The notes below the pieces were generated by a model. The model did not search any database, had not been told where the DNA came from, and saw nothing but the letters and a program-made list of their open reading frames with translations. A stretch of DNA of 64,000 nt from Maniola hyperantus. Its lineage: Eukaryota; Arthropoda; Insecta; Lepidoptera; Nymphalidae. This document shows positions 20,908 to 32,744 of the stretch, in pieces. The translations under genes and the position numbers were made by a program. The stretch is from the NCBI RefSeq assembly GCF_902806685.2, contig NC_048546.1, positions 744,001 to 808,000 on the forward strand, in the 5' to 3' direction. Each line of letters begins with the position of its first letter. The first letter of the stretch is position 1.

Positions 20908-21411
20908 TTCGTAATATGCTGATTAGCAGTATTGTACGTTGATAATACTAGGCCAGAAACCTTCCCGCGAGCTTGGCAACTTTCAACTCAATCTGATAAA
21001 CGATGCGCGAACGCATAGCTTACAGACAGACAGACAAACATAAGAATAAAACCCGTAATATAGTGAAGAAAATAGATTCAAATAAAACATCATTCAGAAT
21101 TCAAGAACCAAATCATCAAGTTTGAAAGGAACGCTTAAACTTTTCGGGTCTAGGCGGGAATGCTTCGTGAATTATTTATGTTGGCGCGAGGAATTTTCCT
21201 GCAAGTGACAAAAACTTATGATACCAACTTCACTGTTATCTCGAGTGTTGAGCGAATTGTACGTCTCAGACGTACGGAAACCGTTCCGTAACGGAACTCT
21301 TGTCTTTTCCGTATTTCTTTACAGAGCTGAGACATGACTCGTATCGTAATTCGTAAAGATCCAAACGCACTTGAGATCCAAACGAACATACGAACTTACA
21401 AACTCATATTA

Positions 21412-21747
21412 TCCATACCAATATTATAAATGCGAAAGTGTGTCTGTCTGTCTGTTTGTCTGCTAGCTTTTCACGGCCCAACAGTTTAACCGATTTTGAT
21501 GAAATTTGGTACTGAGTTATCTTACATCCCGGGAAAGGCCATAGGCTTTTTATTCCGGAAAACCAAAGAGTTCCTTCGAAATTCTTAAAAGCCCATCCGT
21601 TTAACCGATTTTGATGAAATTTGGTACAGAGGTAGCTTACATCCCGGAAATTGACATAGGCAACATTTTTATCCCGGAAACTAAAGAGTTCCCACGAGAT
21701 TATTAAAAACCTAAATCCACACGGACGAAGTCGCGGGCATTCTCTAG
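21412..21747 (+). mobile_element. Lep1-like Helitron (type II) with internal duplication
   Basis: tccataccaatattataaat at 5' and tcgcgggcattctctag at 3'. The block ttaaccgattttgatgaaat ttggtac appears twice (21486 and 21600), making the element about 110 bp longer than its relatives. Confidence 0.8.
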
Positions 21748-22174
21748 TAAACTATATTTGACGTTGGACCATAAAGCTACTGATAGACAAAACATTGACG
21801 CCTTTGGAATGTGGTGTTGGAGACACTTGCTCGAGAGTGCACCGAACATTATTTTCTTACTTTACGTTTTTTCACGATTTTTATTTTATTTTAATCGTAA
21901 AGTACTGACAACAGTACTTTACTACCATTACAATCTAGCCTACGAGAGATGCTAACAAGCAATATTATATTAACCTAAACTTATAAACGTACTTATACCT
22001 AAGAATCGGTCCATTGACTTAGCTTAGTTTACAGTTAAGATACCTTATTGGAAGACACTTTGTTCTTGTGTTCTTCAAATGAATTTTAAAGAACACAAGA
22101 ATGATGAATTTTTTCACGAATGACGATCAAATATGTATTTTTTTAAACACGAAACTTCAAAGAGTGGTACTTAC

Positions 22175-22276
22175 TCTGGTATTGTTTCTTTCCGCTTTGA
22201 GTTCTGATATCTCCTCCTCTCTTTCTAAAAGCTGCTCTCGCGCCTGGTTGAGCTCTTTTGTGAGGGTCGCAAATTC
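22175..22276 (-). CDS. Liprin-alpha: Liprin-alpha visible exon 1 (34 codons)
   Basis: Acceptor tctccag precedes GAATTTGCG and donor gtaagtacc follows ACCAGA. It encodes [18 protein letters not shown] and then [17 protein letters not shown], a near-invariant liprin-alpha block with coiled-coil heptads. It starts and ends in phase 0. The preceding N-terminal exons, which in the family carry the start codon and a FEQLMV-type motif, were not found between here and 64000, so a very long upstream intron is inferred. Confidence 0.95.
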
Positions 22277-22515
22277 CTGGAGACAAGGGAAAAACAAACG
22301 TTACTAAAGTAAGGGATAGATATAGTGATTTAAAATCAGTTGAAAGATGACGTACTCTTCTTTCCAAGTTACGAATTTATCATACAACATATTAAAGAAA
22401 AAATATTTAAAAAACAACACGTAATAATTATTGATCTATTATAACTTAATGAATCCATTCATAAGAAATAAAACTATGTTTATATTTTTATGTTAAAATG
22501 GGCTAATGGACATAT
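22277..22515. other. Start of long upstream intron
   Basis: AT-rich sequence upstream of the first visible exon. No further liprin exon was found to the right. Confidence 0.45.
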
Positions 22516-22518
22516 ACA

Positions 22519-22741
22519 TTTAAATATATAAAAGGAAAAGGTGACTGACTGACTGACTGACTGATCTATCAACGCACAGCTCAAACTACCGGACGGATCG
22601 GGCTGAAATTTGGCATGCAAATAGCTATTATAAAAAAAGCATCCGCTAAGAAAGGATTTTTGAAAATTCAACCCCTAAGGAGGTGAAATAGGGGTTTGAA
22701 ATTTGTGTAGTCCATGCGGATTAAGTCGCGAGCATAAGCTA
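22519..22741 (+). mobile_element. Lep1-like Helitron (type I)
   Basis: ttaaatatataaaaggaaaa at 5' and gcgagcataagctag at 3', with (GACT)n. Confidence 0.8.
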
Positions 22742-22744
22742 GTT

Positions 22745-23672
22745 ATATTATAAAGACGAACATAATGAAAAGTAAAAAGAATAGTAACAGGTAGAACATT
22801 GGGCCAGAAAGTCTTGTATAAGCCGGTCCAAATTAAAATTCCGAATCTGTATCCGAAAACCTTTATTTATGAGGTACACCTGACACTTATCTTTAAAGAG
22901 TCCTTTGAGAAATAAAAGTAAGAGAATCTTGTAGAACAGTCTCCACGTCCTTGACCCAGAAGCTGTCGTTTAAATCAATAAGCGATTGTGGAGAGCTTCT
23001 CAACTCAGGCCAGACGAACAGATATCAAAGCGGACTGCGGAGTCTGGAGAGAGGAGGGATCGGCAAATGTTTCTGAATCTAAGTATGCCATTAGTAGCTT
23101 TGATTTACAACCACTTGAAGACTATTGATATGTCACCGACATTCTGTGTTGGTAATTTTGGCCGAATACAATCTGTTGCATTTTTGCTAAAAATTCGCTT
23201 ACACCTGGACAATTCACTTTTTATAGTTCATAGTATTGATACTGTGCACACCTAAATGTTAGAACATTTGCATCCCCTTCTTACTAATATAATACTAAAA
23301 GGACAGACATAGTTTGCCAGTTTTAAGTTTACCAGCGGTCAGGACCAGGTCCAGTCAGGACTTTGAATTTTATATAATCCAGATTCCAAGTTTACAAAGA
23401 ATACATTTCGAATAAGAAACAGTGCCCAGAAAAGTTCATTGGACTAGTGATACATTGATTTTGAAGGGTAACATTTATTGTACGAAAAAGTGTAGGAAGC
23501 ATTGAGATATACTGCCAATAAAGGTTTCCATGACCCCAGAGAGCCGGTACAACAATATCAGCGACATCGCCGGGAGGTTCAGTGTCCACGCACACGACAA
23601 ACTGTGATCAAACTAAAGTGTGCCAGTGTTACGAGACTATGCCAGACCAAAGGTAACATAACTGCCGATACG
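22745..23672. other. Intron, nothing recognised
   Basis: Mixed sequence without recognisable coding or repeat structure; 22975-23075 is somewhat GC-rich and may be an old LINE scrap. Confidence 0.4.
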
Positions 23673-24051
23673 TTTTTAGCGTTCCGTACCTCAAAAGGAA
23701 AAAACCGGCCAAGTGCGACTCAGGCTCGCACAACGAGGGTTCCGTACTACAGTCGTATTTTTCGACATTTTGGACGATAATTCAAAAACTGTGATACATA
23801 AAAATAAATAAAAATCTGTTTTAGAATGCACAGGTGAAGACCTTTCATATGATACCCCACTTGATATAGTTACCTTACTTCGAAAATTGAAAATACTAAT
23901 TATTCGTTCGTGACCACAATTAAATTTTTTTTGTGTGATGTAACCACAAATTCACGGTTTTCAGATTTTCCCTCGAATGCCAGCTATAAGACCTACCTAC
24001 CTGCCAAATTTCACGATTCTAGGTCAACGGGAAGTACCCTGTAGGTTTCTT

Positions 24052-24084
<33 letters not shown>

Positions 24085-24320
24085 CAAAGTGAACCTGTAA
24101 GGGTTCCGTTTTTCATTTTGAGGTACGGAACCCTAAAAAAGGAACCCTTATAGGATCACTTCGTTGTCTATCCGTCGTGTCTGTCAAGAAAACCTATAGG
24201 GTATTTCCCGTTGACCTAGAATCATGAAATTTGGTAGGGAGGCAGGTCACATAGCACAAGTACCTAAAGAAATAAATCCGAAAACCATGAATTAGTGTGT
24301 TCATCAACAAATAACTAGCA
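23673..24320 (+). mobile_element. Interspersed repeat, GGTTCCGT family, two copies in opposite order
   Basis: A plus copy runs from accggccaagtgcgactcag (23704) to aggtacggaaccctaaaaa (24137). A truncated opposite copy follows from aaccctaaaaaaggaaccct. A (GACA)n run at 24053-24082 sits at the fixed internal position. Confidence 0.75.
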
Positions 24321-24622
24321 CTTTTAACTTTCGAGGGCGGGGTGGGGCGTCTCCCGATATCCCGATTGTCATCTCAACCTTTCGCTGACTAAAATTATGA
24401 ATACAAATAAAATATTGTATCAAGTGGACGAAGTCGCGAGCAAAAGCTTTTCTATAATAAAATGCCAACCACATCTTTACGAGCAACCGTGTAAATGACG
24501 TTAAAGAAATAGGTATTCTTAAAATATACTTTCTATAGTTGGAGAACTCGGCCGAGGTATATAAGTACGAATGTGGAGGCTGGAGTTAGCACTTGGCCGA
24601 GTGACCGGATTTTAATTTTAAC

Positions 24623-24767
24623 CAGTGGCGTGCAGGTCATAGAGGCATAAATGCACTGCTTACCCCAGTTGTAATAGCTCAATGCATATTTTTCATTATG
24701 ACCTGCCAGTAAACAGGTTCCTACCAACTAATGCCTACCCTGGCTTCAAACACTGTGCACGCCACTG
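24623..24767. mobile_element. hAT-type MITE with 8-bp target duplication
   Basis: Terminal inverted repeats cagtggcgtgca / tgcacgccactg enclose 145 bp. The flanks carry an exact 8-bp duplication, attttaac, at 24615-24622 and 24768-24775. Non-coding. The CAG...CTG ends and 8-bp duplication fit hAT. Confidence 0.88.
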
Positions 24768-25015
24768 ATTTTAACCGTGTTATTTTTAAACCACGACATA
24801 TTTGCGCTTGACTAAATCGCACCAAACTAGGAGCCATCTCCATTTTGTAAAAAATTTTTTTTTTTTCTTTTTTAATCTGACATTTTGTAAGGGAAGAATT
24901 TTTTATAAGCACGCTAAAGACGTTTACATTTTTTTTAACTATAAAGTCTAGCGCTTTACTGCAATCACACCAAACAGTAGGTTATTCAGCCTAAGGTGGA
25001 GGAACGTATCTAATC

Positions 25016-25078
25016 TAAATATATAAAAGGAAAAGGTGACTGACTGACTGACTGACTGACTGATCTATCAACGTACAT
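25016..25078 (+). mobile_element. Lep1-like Helitron (type I), 3'-truncated
   Basis: tctaaatatataaaaggaaa to gatctatcaacgta, then unrelated sequence. Confidence 0.75.
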
Positions 25079-25146
25079 ACTGTCATTAAAATTGCATTCA
25101 TTGCTTTCAGGTTTAATAGAAAAATAATCCCTCTAAAATATTTTCT

Positions 25147-25371
25147 ACTAGCTGATGCCCACGACTTCGTCCGTGTGGAATTAGGTTTTTAAAAATCCCG
25201 TGGGAACAATTTGATTTTCCGGGATAAAAAGTAACCTATGTCACTCTCCAGGTCTTTAACTATACCCATGCAAAAAATCACGTCAATCGGTTGCTCCGTT
25301 GCGACGTGATTGAAGGACAAACCAACAAACCAATAAACCAACAAACAAACACACTTTTGCAGTTATAATAT
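25147..25371 (-). mobile_element. Lep1-like Helitron (type II), minus strand
   Basis: ctagctgatgcccacgactt at the 3' terminus (minus sense); the left side is complete and the far end decayed (gcagttataatatggg). Confidence 0.75.
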
Positions 25372-25699
25372 GGGAACTAATATACATATAGGATACGCAT
25401 CAAACGCTCGCCCAAACAATTTCATTTCAACGGAAAAAAGTGAACTATTTTCCTCCAAGTTTCATTTCCGTGGAAAGTTTGTACGTGTACAGAATGGATC
25501 ATTTATTTTCCCGGCCCTTGGATAATAATCATGATAAAGGTATTGTCTTTCGTGTCGAAAACTCTTTTGGGGGCTTCGTTTGATCGCTATTGATAAAGGA
25601 TTTTTTACCGAACGACGCGATTTTCCTTATAACAGACAGACACACTTTCGTTTATAATATTAGTACGGATGTTGATTTTATTTCATTGTTTCTTTTTTC

Positions 25700-25872
25700 T
25701 TTTGAATGGAAATGGCGACCTCGCACCGGAAAGCGCAGCGTTGGAAGACCCCCCACTAGATGGACGGACGACATCAGACGAATAGCAGGGAGCCACTGGA
25801 TGGATGGCGGTGGCGCGTCGAAGTCCCTACCAGAGACCTATGCCCAGCTGTGGACGTCTATCGATTGATGAT
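25700..25872 (+). mobile_element. RTE-like LINE 3' fragment
   Basis: It encodes [20 protein letters not shown] then TDDIRRIAGSHWMD and ends near cccagctgtggacgtctatc gattgatg, the usual 3' end of the family. Confidence 0.82.
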
Positions 25873-25979
25873 TTCCCTTTTAATGTACAAGACCAAAAGC
25901 TACATGCGCTTATTTAATCCCTGAAGTCAAATAAGCAAACACAGATCTTAGTGGGGATAAATTCAATCCCATTCATTGA

Positions 25980-26013
25980 AGTGACTTAAGAAGTCGTATC
26001 TTCTTAAGTCACT
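25980..26013. repeat. Perfect short inverted repeat
   Basis: agtgacttaagaag and cttcttaagtcact with a 6-nt loop. It borders the foldback MITE at 26032. Confidence 0.75.
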
Positions 26014-26031
26014 TAGATCTTTATAGTACGC

Positions 26032-26146
26032 GACAGGTCGAGATGGCAATGGGACCTGAGGCGGGGGCACGCCCCGCACACGTGCTCGCCCGCACGGGGT
26101 TAGCGCGGGGGCTGTGCGAGGCGTGCCCATCTCGATCTGTCGTAAA
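26032..26146. mobile_element. Foldback MITE, cgacaggt family
   Basis: gcgacaggtcgagatggcaa tggg at the left and cccatctcgatctgtcg at the right. Confidence 0.75.
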
Positions 26147-26163
26147 TTATATGTATAAAACAG

Positions 26164-26420
26164 ATCATCATCATCGTCATGATCAGCCCACCCGCGCCGG
26201 CTCGCTACTGAGAACGGGTCAGACAGACAATGAGAAGAGTTTAGGCTCTAGTTCGCTACACTGGCCCAGTGCGGATTGGAAGACTTCACACACCTTTGAG
26301 AACATTATAGAGAACTCTCAAACTCTCATAGCTCCGAAAATTCAGAGATGGATGCCCGGGATCGAACCCCCGACCTCCCGAACCGGAGGCCGACGTCTTG
26401 CCACTAGGCTATCACCACTC
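26164..26420 (-). mobile_element. tRNA-derived SINE, near full length, minus strand
   Basis: In minus sense: gtgatagcctagtggcaaga (A box), gggggttcgatcccgggcat (B box), gtgtgaagtcttccaatccg in the body, and gccggcgcgggtgggctgat catgacgatgatgatg as tail. Confidence 0.85.
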
Positions 26421-26617
26421 TAGCCGTTATCAATAAGATACGGCTTAGAAATGAATAGGAAGTCAAAGCGTTGAGCACTTACCGACGGCATTTCGCAATC
26501 GCGGCGCTCAATCTACGTGATATCTCTGAGAGCCAAACCGCAGCTGAGACCGTTCCCACTTCCCCGCCGGGAATGTAACGACCGATGGAAGATTATTACT
26601 TCATCTGACAAAACTGT

Positions 26618-26656
26618 AAGGTACAAGTACCTAAGTACCTTAGGTACTTGTACCTT
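26618..26656. repeat. Near-perfect palindrome
   Basis: Arms aaggtacaagtacctaa and ttaggtacttgtacctt, 17 bp each with a 5-nt centre. Confidence 0.8.
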
Positions 26657-26847
26657 AGATTCACTACAGGCACAGTACAGGGACAGTTCTAACAAAACGT
26701 CGAGGCTTCGTCAGGGGCGAGGCAGGTGTCCCGCACATTTCTATTGCGCTGGAACCATGTCTCATGTTAACATCGAAATAACATCATTTTGACGTCAGCC
26801 GAAATAAAACTATACCATCAGCTCGAAACTTCAGTCTAGTGCTGATG

Positions 26848-26935
26848 TCACTAAAATGGGAGCCACCGTGGCGTGTGGAAATCCATACAAAAGACCTTTG
26901 TCCAGCAGTGGGCATTTCATTCTCTTAGACGTTTG
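26848..26935 (+). mobile_element. RTE-like LINE 3' scrap
   Basis: gtgtggaaatccatacaaaa gacctttgtccagcagtggg is the terminal part of the RTE-like family. Confidence 0.6.
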
Positions 26936-26939
26936 GGTA

Positions 26940-27400
26940 TAACCTGTATTTTGTAGACTCCAATAAATACAGAGTGACACGAATATAAAGATTTTTGGGG
27001 AGAAAAATGTAAAGTGAAATGCGAGTTTGGAGTGTTTACTACACATAAAAATATTTTTTTTAGTAACAATCACATTAGAGAGTCATGTGAAATAACTATA
27101 TTTTATGTAATAATTAATATGAACATAGAGAAAAAGGAAATTAAGGCAAGTGATAGCGTCCATAACAAGATTATATTGCAAGAAAAAGTTGAGGGCAAAG
27201 GCAGGATAAGAGGCAGTTTAATTATATTAAAATTAATGAGATCATTAAGTAGTATAGAAAATATCATAAATATACTTCAAATAACGATCTCATTTCTCAA
27301 CCTAAAATTGTGTTTAATTTTGGTTGCTTGACGAATGATTTAATATCACTGAAAAACCTTTTATAAAGACAACACAATACACCTACATAACAATAGGTAT
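26940..27400. other. Intron, nothing recognised
   Basis: AT-rich; the 105-codon plus-strand frame at 27014 is lysine/isoleucine-rich and has no recognisable domain. Confidence 0.4.
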
Positions 27401-27401
27401 C

Positions 27402-27590
27402 ATGAACCGTGATAGCCTAGTGGTTAAGATGTCCGCCTGTTATTCGGCAAGTCGGGGTTCAATCCTGGGCACGCACCTCACGAGTTATGTGCGTTTTAAG
27501 ACATGTTTTAATGGTGAAAGCAAACATGGCGAGGAAACCTATGCAGGCATGCGCCTGAGGGTTATCCATAATAACTATTTTTAAAGTAAG
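27402..27590 (+). mobile_element. tRNA-derived SINE, 5' part
   Basis: gtgatagcctagtggttaag (A box) and cggggttcaatcctgggcac (B box), then gagttatgtgcgttttaaga. Lacks the 3' GCCGGCGATG tail. Confidence 0.8.
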
Positions 27591-27845
27591 TAATCTGTTA
27601 AACAAAATTGTAATCCTATTTGGCCTTATTTTAAGTCTGATATTATTTAAAATTATATTATCTGTAACGCTGTTGATTACAAAAAAATGAATAATATTAT
27701 TATGTTAGTTATAAATTCGGGAGCGAGGCGTGAAATCATAATCAATATCAAAAAAAAAAAAAAAAAATTAGAACACAATAATATTATCTACTACAACATA
27801 AATATAACATAAACAGAAACGTATTTACTTTAATTCCCTGTCTCC

Positions 27846-27866
27846 CCCCCCCCCCCCCCCCCCCGC
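27846..27866. repeat. Poly(C) tract
   Basis: About 20 uninterrupted C in an otherwise AT-rich area. Confidence 0.85.
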
Positions 27867-27986
27867 AGAGGGTCGCGGCGAACTAGCTTCCCGTGGAGAT
27901 CTAAATAGCTTGTATTGATAACATCATAGGCTCCATTTATTTTATTGAGCATATTTCATCCCCTACTGCTTGGTATTATTCAACTA

Positions 27987-28190
27987 CTAGCTGACCCGGC
28001 CAATTCGTACCGCCTAACAGTCGATTCTTTTTCAGGGTTTTTGAAAAAAAATTCTCTCCGTAAGAACCATTCTCGTACTTCAAGGAATATTATAAAAAAA
28101 GAATTAGCGAAATCAATTCAGCTGCTCTCGAGATTTGCGATCAGCAACACATTCAGCGATTCATTTTTATATAATATAGAGATGTACAAG
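27987..28190 (-). mobile_element. Helitron-like repeat, ctagctgacccgg family, minus strand
   Basis: It begins ctagctgacccggccaattc and runs through ccgcctaacagtcgattctt; this family also ends in CTAG. One copy in the window. Confidence 0.6.
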
Positions 28191-28225
28191 TGGTGCCTTT
28201 TTATCTTCCGCCATAGGTGTACGCT

Positions 28226-28350
28226 GTAGAGCATTGGTTCCCAAAGTGGTCCAGGTGGACCCCCAGGGGTCCACGGGAGACTCGACGGGGGTATACGTTG
28301 GTGTGACAAAAAATGGGGGTTTACAATTCGTAAGCGGGGCTCCACGACAA
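28226..28350 (+). mobile_element. hAT-like terminal fragment
   Basis: cattggttcccaaagtggtc resembles hAT terminal repeats of the CAGTGGTTCTCAAA kind. No matching inverted end was found nearby. Confidence 0.5.
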
Positions 28351-28829
28351 TTTATCTGCTTTCGATAGTGAAGAACTGGAATGTTGGCTTGACTTTACTT
28401 ATCAATGTAAGCAGATAATATTTTAGGAAGCTCAGCGACTGTTACTTAAATTATTTGATTGGCCAACTTTACTTTTTTGACATTCACTCACAGCACAATC
28501 AATTAATTAATTAACCAATCAATTCTTACTCATTTCATTTACGAAACCCCCCATTCTTGGTTGGAACCCAGCCGCAACGCAAATTTCCTTCGTTGTTCTT
28601 ATTAATACGAATTAGAAACTAGGAGGCAGATCGCTTCACACGTGTCCGTGGAATTTCGACTACGTACATCTCTACGTAATCCTTTCGATTGGCTGATAAA
28701 GTCGTTACTTGTATATTCAGTTAGTTAAACCGCGTCTCAATGAAACAGAAGTATCGTGTTACGCACGTTTGGCTGTACTTTGGCTTGTCAAAATGTTATT
28801 GTTATGAGTCTTTTAACGTTTAAACTATC

Positions 28830-29340
28830 GTGAGTGTTTCAATCGTGACAATGGATGGATGCTACCCTCAGCGTGGAAACCGCTTTTTGACGCTAAGACA
28901 AGGGCATCAGTCGTGGGACAGAACACCATTAGCTCCGCTTGCCTGGATTACGGTGACAGCTCCAGCGATTAGGATGAGCAAGAACTGTCGGGAGACGATC
29001 TGCAGCTGTCCCCCCCCCCCCCCCCCCTCAGCCACCCTCACAACGGGCTCTACGGGCAGCGGCACGCGCAGCTCGCAGTCTCAACCGCGATGCGTGCGCG
29101 AACTGACTCCCTTGAAAAGGACCGACCCCGGATGGGTTCGAAACTAGTCGGGATAACGTCGACTAAATACGTGAGTACAGCCGGTGACAGATATTATATG
29201 TTATGAGTTTTATTTAATCAAAAAAAATAAAGGACCCCGGATGGGTTCGAAACTAGTCGGGATAACGTCAACTAAATACGTGAGTACAGCCGGTAACAGA
29301 TATTATATGTTATGAGTTTTATTTAATCAAAAAAAAATTC
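28830..29340 (+). mobile_element. Probable LINE fragment with duplicated 3' end
   Basis: A GC-rich stretch with a poly(C) tract at 29010-29028 is followed by two tandem copies (about 110 bp) of gatgggttcgaaactagtcg ggataacgtc ... tttatttaatcaaaaaaa. This looks like the 3' UTR of a non-LTR element. No reverse-transcriptase text is visible. Confidence 0.5.
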
Positions 29341-29787
29341 GGCACACAGTTCGTTTGTAAGTCTCTCATATCTTGTCAAAACTAGGAAAGCTATAGGTCA
29401 GTAACCCTTTCCAAAAATCAATAGGATTGCTTGAAATATTGAAATTTTTTGGCGTAGACCGGAAATTGACTTGGCTTATAACCGACGGTGTGGCATTCCC
29501 GCTAATTGAAATTGCTCTCACTATTTCTATTCAGTCTGTCATGGCAATGTAGGCTTTACGGCTCCCAGATTATGGGTGATATTACTGTGCGTAAAACAAT
29601 AGCTGTTTGCATTTCAAATGATCCAATTACTATGAGTTTGATATTCAAATGTTTGGTTTTGCATTATGAAATTATGGAATGGTTTTTACTGTATACATTT
29701 TGACAATGGTGCTCAGGACCACAAAGCACTTGCAATCAGGATAAATAAATACAATATTTTTGTTAGCTTTAGTTTTGACAGATCAAG

Positions 29788-29971
29788 CAGTGGCCCTACC
29801 GCGGTTGTTTGACAGCTACAATGACACGATCGCAATCATCTCTGATTGGTTAATGCTCGCTCACTATTGGCCACAATGCATTGTTGCAACAAGAATCGCA
29901 CAAATTCAGCCAATCAGAACAATTGAGATTGTAATAATGATTGATGCAGGTTTTAGACAATCGCCCTACTG
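29788..29971. mobile_element. MITE with CAGT...ACTG ends
   Basis: Left cagtggccctaccgcggttg tttgacag and right inverse cagtagggcgattgtctaaa acctgcat. Interior rich in GATTGG/CCAATC inverted motifs. Confidence 0.65.
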
Positions 29972-29974
29972 AAA

Positions 29975-30630
29975 GCGTGACATAGTTAGTCCATGACAAA
30001 AAAGTTTGGAACAAGAAAATCTGCATCCAATTTAAGAGTATGTATTGATTTAATTTTAAGTGATTTAATTGCGCTAATTGATAAAATTTATTGTTTTTAA
30101 ATGAAATGATGTAAAGAAATCTTATCTCTGAAACAAAAAGGAAGAACTCCAATAAACACATTTGAGAAGCTGGTGAACAAAACGGTGGAAGAAATGTGTG
30201 ACATTTCAGATCAAATTAGTTATTCTTTTAAATCCGGACGTTTTGGTCCACTACATATAATATCCAAACTTATTTCTAAACAAAACAGCCTAATTGATGA
30301 TTTCGTTTGCTGAATACAATCTGAACTCAATTCCAAGGAAAAAAGCCTAAAACTGACCTAAAATTCAGTCAAAACATTGTGATTTCTGTCAAAATGGTAC
30401 AATTACAATTGTTTTCATTCAGTTTTTGCTTCTCCTCAATTTCTCTATCCCTATTTGGTTAAGTTTTCGCCGCTCGAACGTTCTTATAATACTGTACCAC
30501 TTGTATAGTGTATGACCTTAACAAAATCAAAAAGCTTCTTTTGAAAGAGAAAACCTTAAATCATTTTCACCAAAGGTTTTGTGCCGAATGTCTTGCCCAC
30601 ACACGAATAGTTTCACCATATATGTACAAA
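29975..30630. other. Intron, nothing recognised
   Basis: AT-rich sequence; no repeat match within the window. Confidence 0.4.
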
Positions 30631-30633
30631 AAA

Positions 30634-30992
30634 AACCTTGCGATTGCTTGTGTAAAGATTTCTAAAGGCGTACTGCGGTCGACCCCGCCTTTGACTTGAC
30701 TTTGGCTGAGTGGCATTCGGCAGCACGTGGCGCATACACTCTCTACAGATGTGTGTGCTGCGCTCTGACACGAGGCGTCGAATGTTGACTTGACCCCGCC
30801 GCCGGCGAGTGACGCCGCAATTAGTGCTCAGCGCTTCAAATGAGCCGGAATGCACCCAAGGTTTCAAGTCAAAGAGGTGTTCTTGACACGTGTTGAATAG
30901 CGTTAATTTCAAGGTAACATAGGTTTTAACGACAAATGATAAGCAGTGATAGCCTAGTGAATAAGATGTCGCCCTGCTAGACACGCCTCTAG
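30634..30992 (-). repeat. Inverted-pair repeat, left copy
   Basis: Nearly identical, inverted, to 34378-34735. It includes gaatgttgacttgaccccgc, gcacccaaggtttcaagtca and, at its inner end, a SINE-like head gatagcctagtgaataagat. Both copies keep a frame of about 120 codons with GQVNIRRLVSERSTHIC. I recognise no protein family. Confidence 0.8.
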
Positions 30993-30999
30993 CAGCAGC

Positions 31000-31120
31000 A
31001 CGTGGCACATTCCAGCTACAGTGCAGCTATTAGGCGTCTATAGGTGTTTGTCTGTGGCCGAAGTGCACCCAAGGGTCCAAATCAATAAAGTGTACTTGAC
31101 ACGTGTTGAACAACTTATTT
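31000..31120 (+). repeat. Diverged third copy of the inverted-pair repeat
   Basis: gaagtgcacccaagggtcca aatcaataaagtgtacttga cacgtgttgaa parallels the neighbouring 30634-30992 copy at lower identity. Confidence 0.6.
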
Positions 31121-31696
31121 AAAGCTAAAACCAACCATCTCGTATGTTTCAATAGCTAAAGGTTGACTGTTGACCGCACAGAGATGTTGCCTATGTAAAA
31201 AATAAATTATTCCTTAGTAATAATTAAATTGAATCTTCTAATATACGTAAAATCTTAGTTTTAAGTTAAACTAATAAAGCATGTCTTTCAGAGTTCATAC
31301 AAACTCACATACTAAGCGCGCGCTTTGATGTTTGATAAAAACATGCTATTTTACTATTTATTTAGTTGGTAACATCCCTACGGAATACACTTTTGTATTA
31401 TTGAAAACAATTGAATAATTTTATTATTGAAGCTGAAAAGACAATGAAATAAAAGATTTGAATACATTGAAGCTTTCAAATTGAAAATCAATTTAAATTC
31501 TTTCTCTTTTAATAAAAAATGCGAACCGCAGGATGAAACTCGCAATTTTGTTTTTGGCCGTCAAATTGAGCATTATTTGTCTTGGCTTTCGATATCTCTC
31601 ATTGTAGGTAGAGATCCGGTATTAGGAATATCTACCCTCATCTGTTATTTAATTTTGATAGAGAATATATGGCATATAATATGTAGATTGAGACAT

Positions 31697-31803
31697 CGCA
31701 CATATCTCTGTAACTTTCATCAATATCGGTCAAACGGATGGAACGTGAAAAGGTAGCAGACAGACCGACAGATACACTTTCGCATTTATAATATTAGTAT
31801 GGA
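31697..31803 (-). mobile_element. Lep1-like Helitron (type II) 5' fragment
   Basis: Ends acactttcgcatttataata ttagtatgga, the inverse of the type II start. Confidence 0.7.
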
Positions 31804-32391
31804 CTTTATAAGAATCTATACTCTTCTACAATGCTGTATCATTTCCCAGGGCTGAGGGTTGTGACTTATCAATCCCTCTAAAATTTTCGCTCTTCAAAAG
31901 AGTGATTGCTAAGTATCTTGCCTTCAAAAACTGCTTTTCGAACCAATCGCTATGAGGACTTTCACTTATCCCATAAGTGTCATGACTTGGCTTCATGAAA
32001 TAAATATTTTTCATTTCATGTCATTTGAAATTGTTGAATCAAAAACAAAATACGCCCTGAGTTGAGTCGGTTATTAGCTAGATAGCCTTTTTAAAGAAAT
32101 ACGAAACAAACCGAGACGAAATCAATTTCTTCTTTCACAATTTGCGAAAGTCTGGTAGCATCTATCTCTTGAGGACGCTCTGGGTGGTTTAGTATCGAAG
32201 CAGTAAATAAAATATAACGTTCCTCAGTATTAATGTGCCGCGTCTTAGTCCTGCCGCCACGAGGACCGTCCTCCGAGCCTCCCTGGAGGCCCGGGATAAT
32301 AATAACTAATTTTATTACTAACTTGCTTTAGCCAGCGTCTTCGTCGAAATGAACAAATAAATGTTTATTTATTTGCTAATATCACTATCAT

Positions 32392-32535
32392 CATGATCAA
32401 CCCATATCGCCGGCTTGGTAGTCTAAGGGGGGAAGAGTTTAAGCCATAGCCCGCCACGCTCGCGCTGGCCAAGAACTCTCAGGTTTCCTCATGTTTTCTT
32501 CACCATTAAAGCAAGGGAAAAATTGCTTAAAACAC
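32392..32535 (-). mobile_element. tRNA-derived SINE body, minus strand
   Basis: catgatcaacccatatcgcc ggc, then ccgccacgctcgcgctggcc and cttcaccattaaagcaa, matching the SINE body at 26164-26420. Confidence 0.65.
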
Positions 32536-32609
32536 GTACCTAATTAAGACAAACAATATGAAAGTTCTGCATGTAAATAATTGTCAGCGTGGGTTTAAAA
32601 AATTCTTAA

Positions 32610-32744
32610 TGGTCCAAACGCACTTGTACGATGCGCTGCGCGACGCGACGAGGCACGTCAAATATAGTTTATATGAGTTTGTATGGAGCAAAGTGCCACA
32701 GCGCCGCGTCGCGTCGCGCAGCACAGCGTAAGTGCGTTTGGACG
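32610..32744. mobile_element. piggyBac-like MITE flanked by TTAA
   Basis: Arms tccaaacgcacttgtacgat gcgctgcgcgac and its inverse enclose 135 bp, with TTAA at 32606-32609 and 32745-32748. TTAA duplication is the piggyBac hallmark; Kolobok is the other option. Confidence 0.78.

Noticed and set aside
27014..27331. 105-codon plus-strand frame
   Set aside because: AT-driven composition, no domain, no splice context.
30613..31008. 131-codon frame as a host gene
   Set aside because: It lies in a repeat present inverted at 34378-34735 with a SINE-like head at its end. Repeat-derived is more likely, so it is reported only as a finding.
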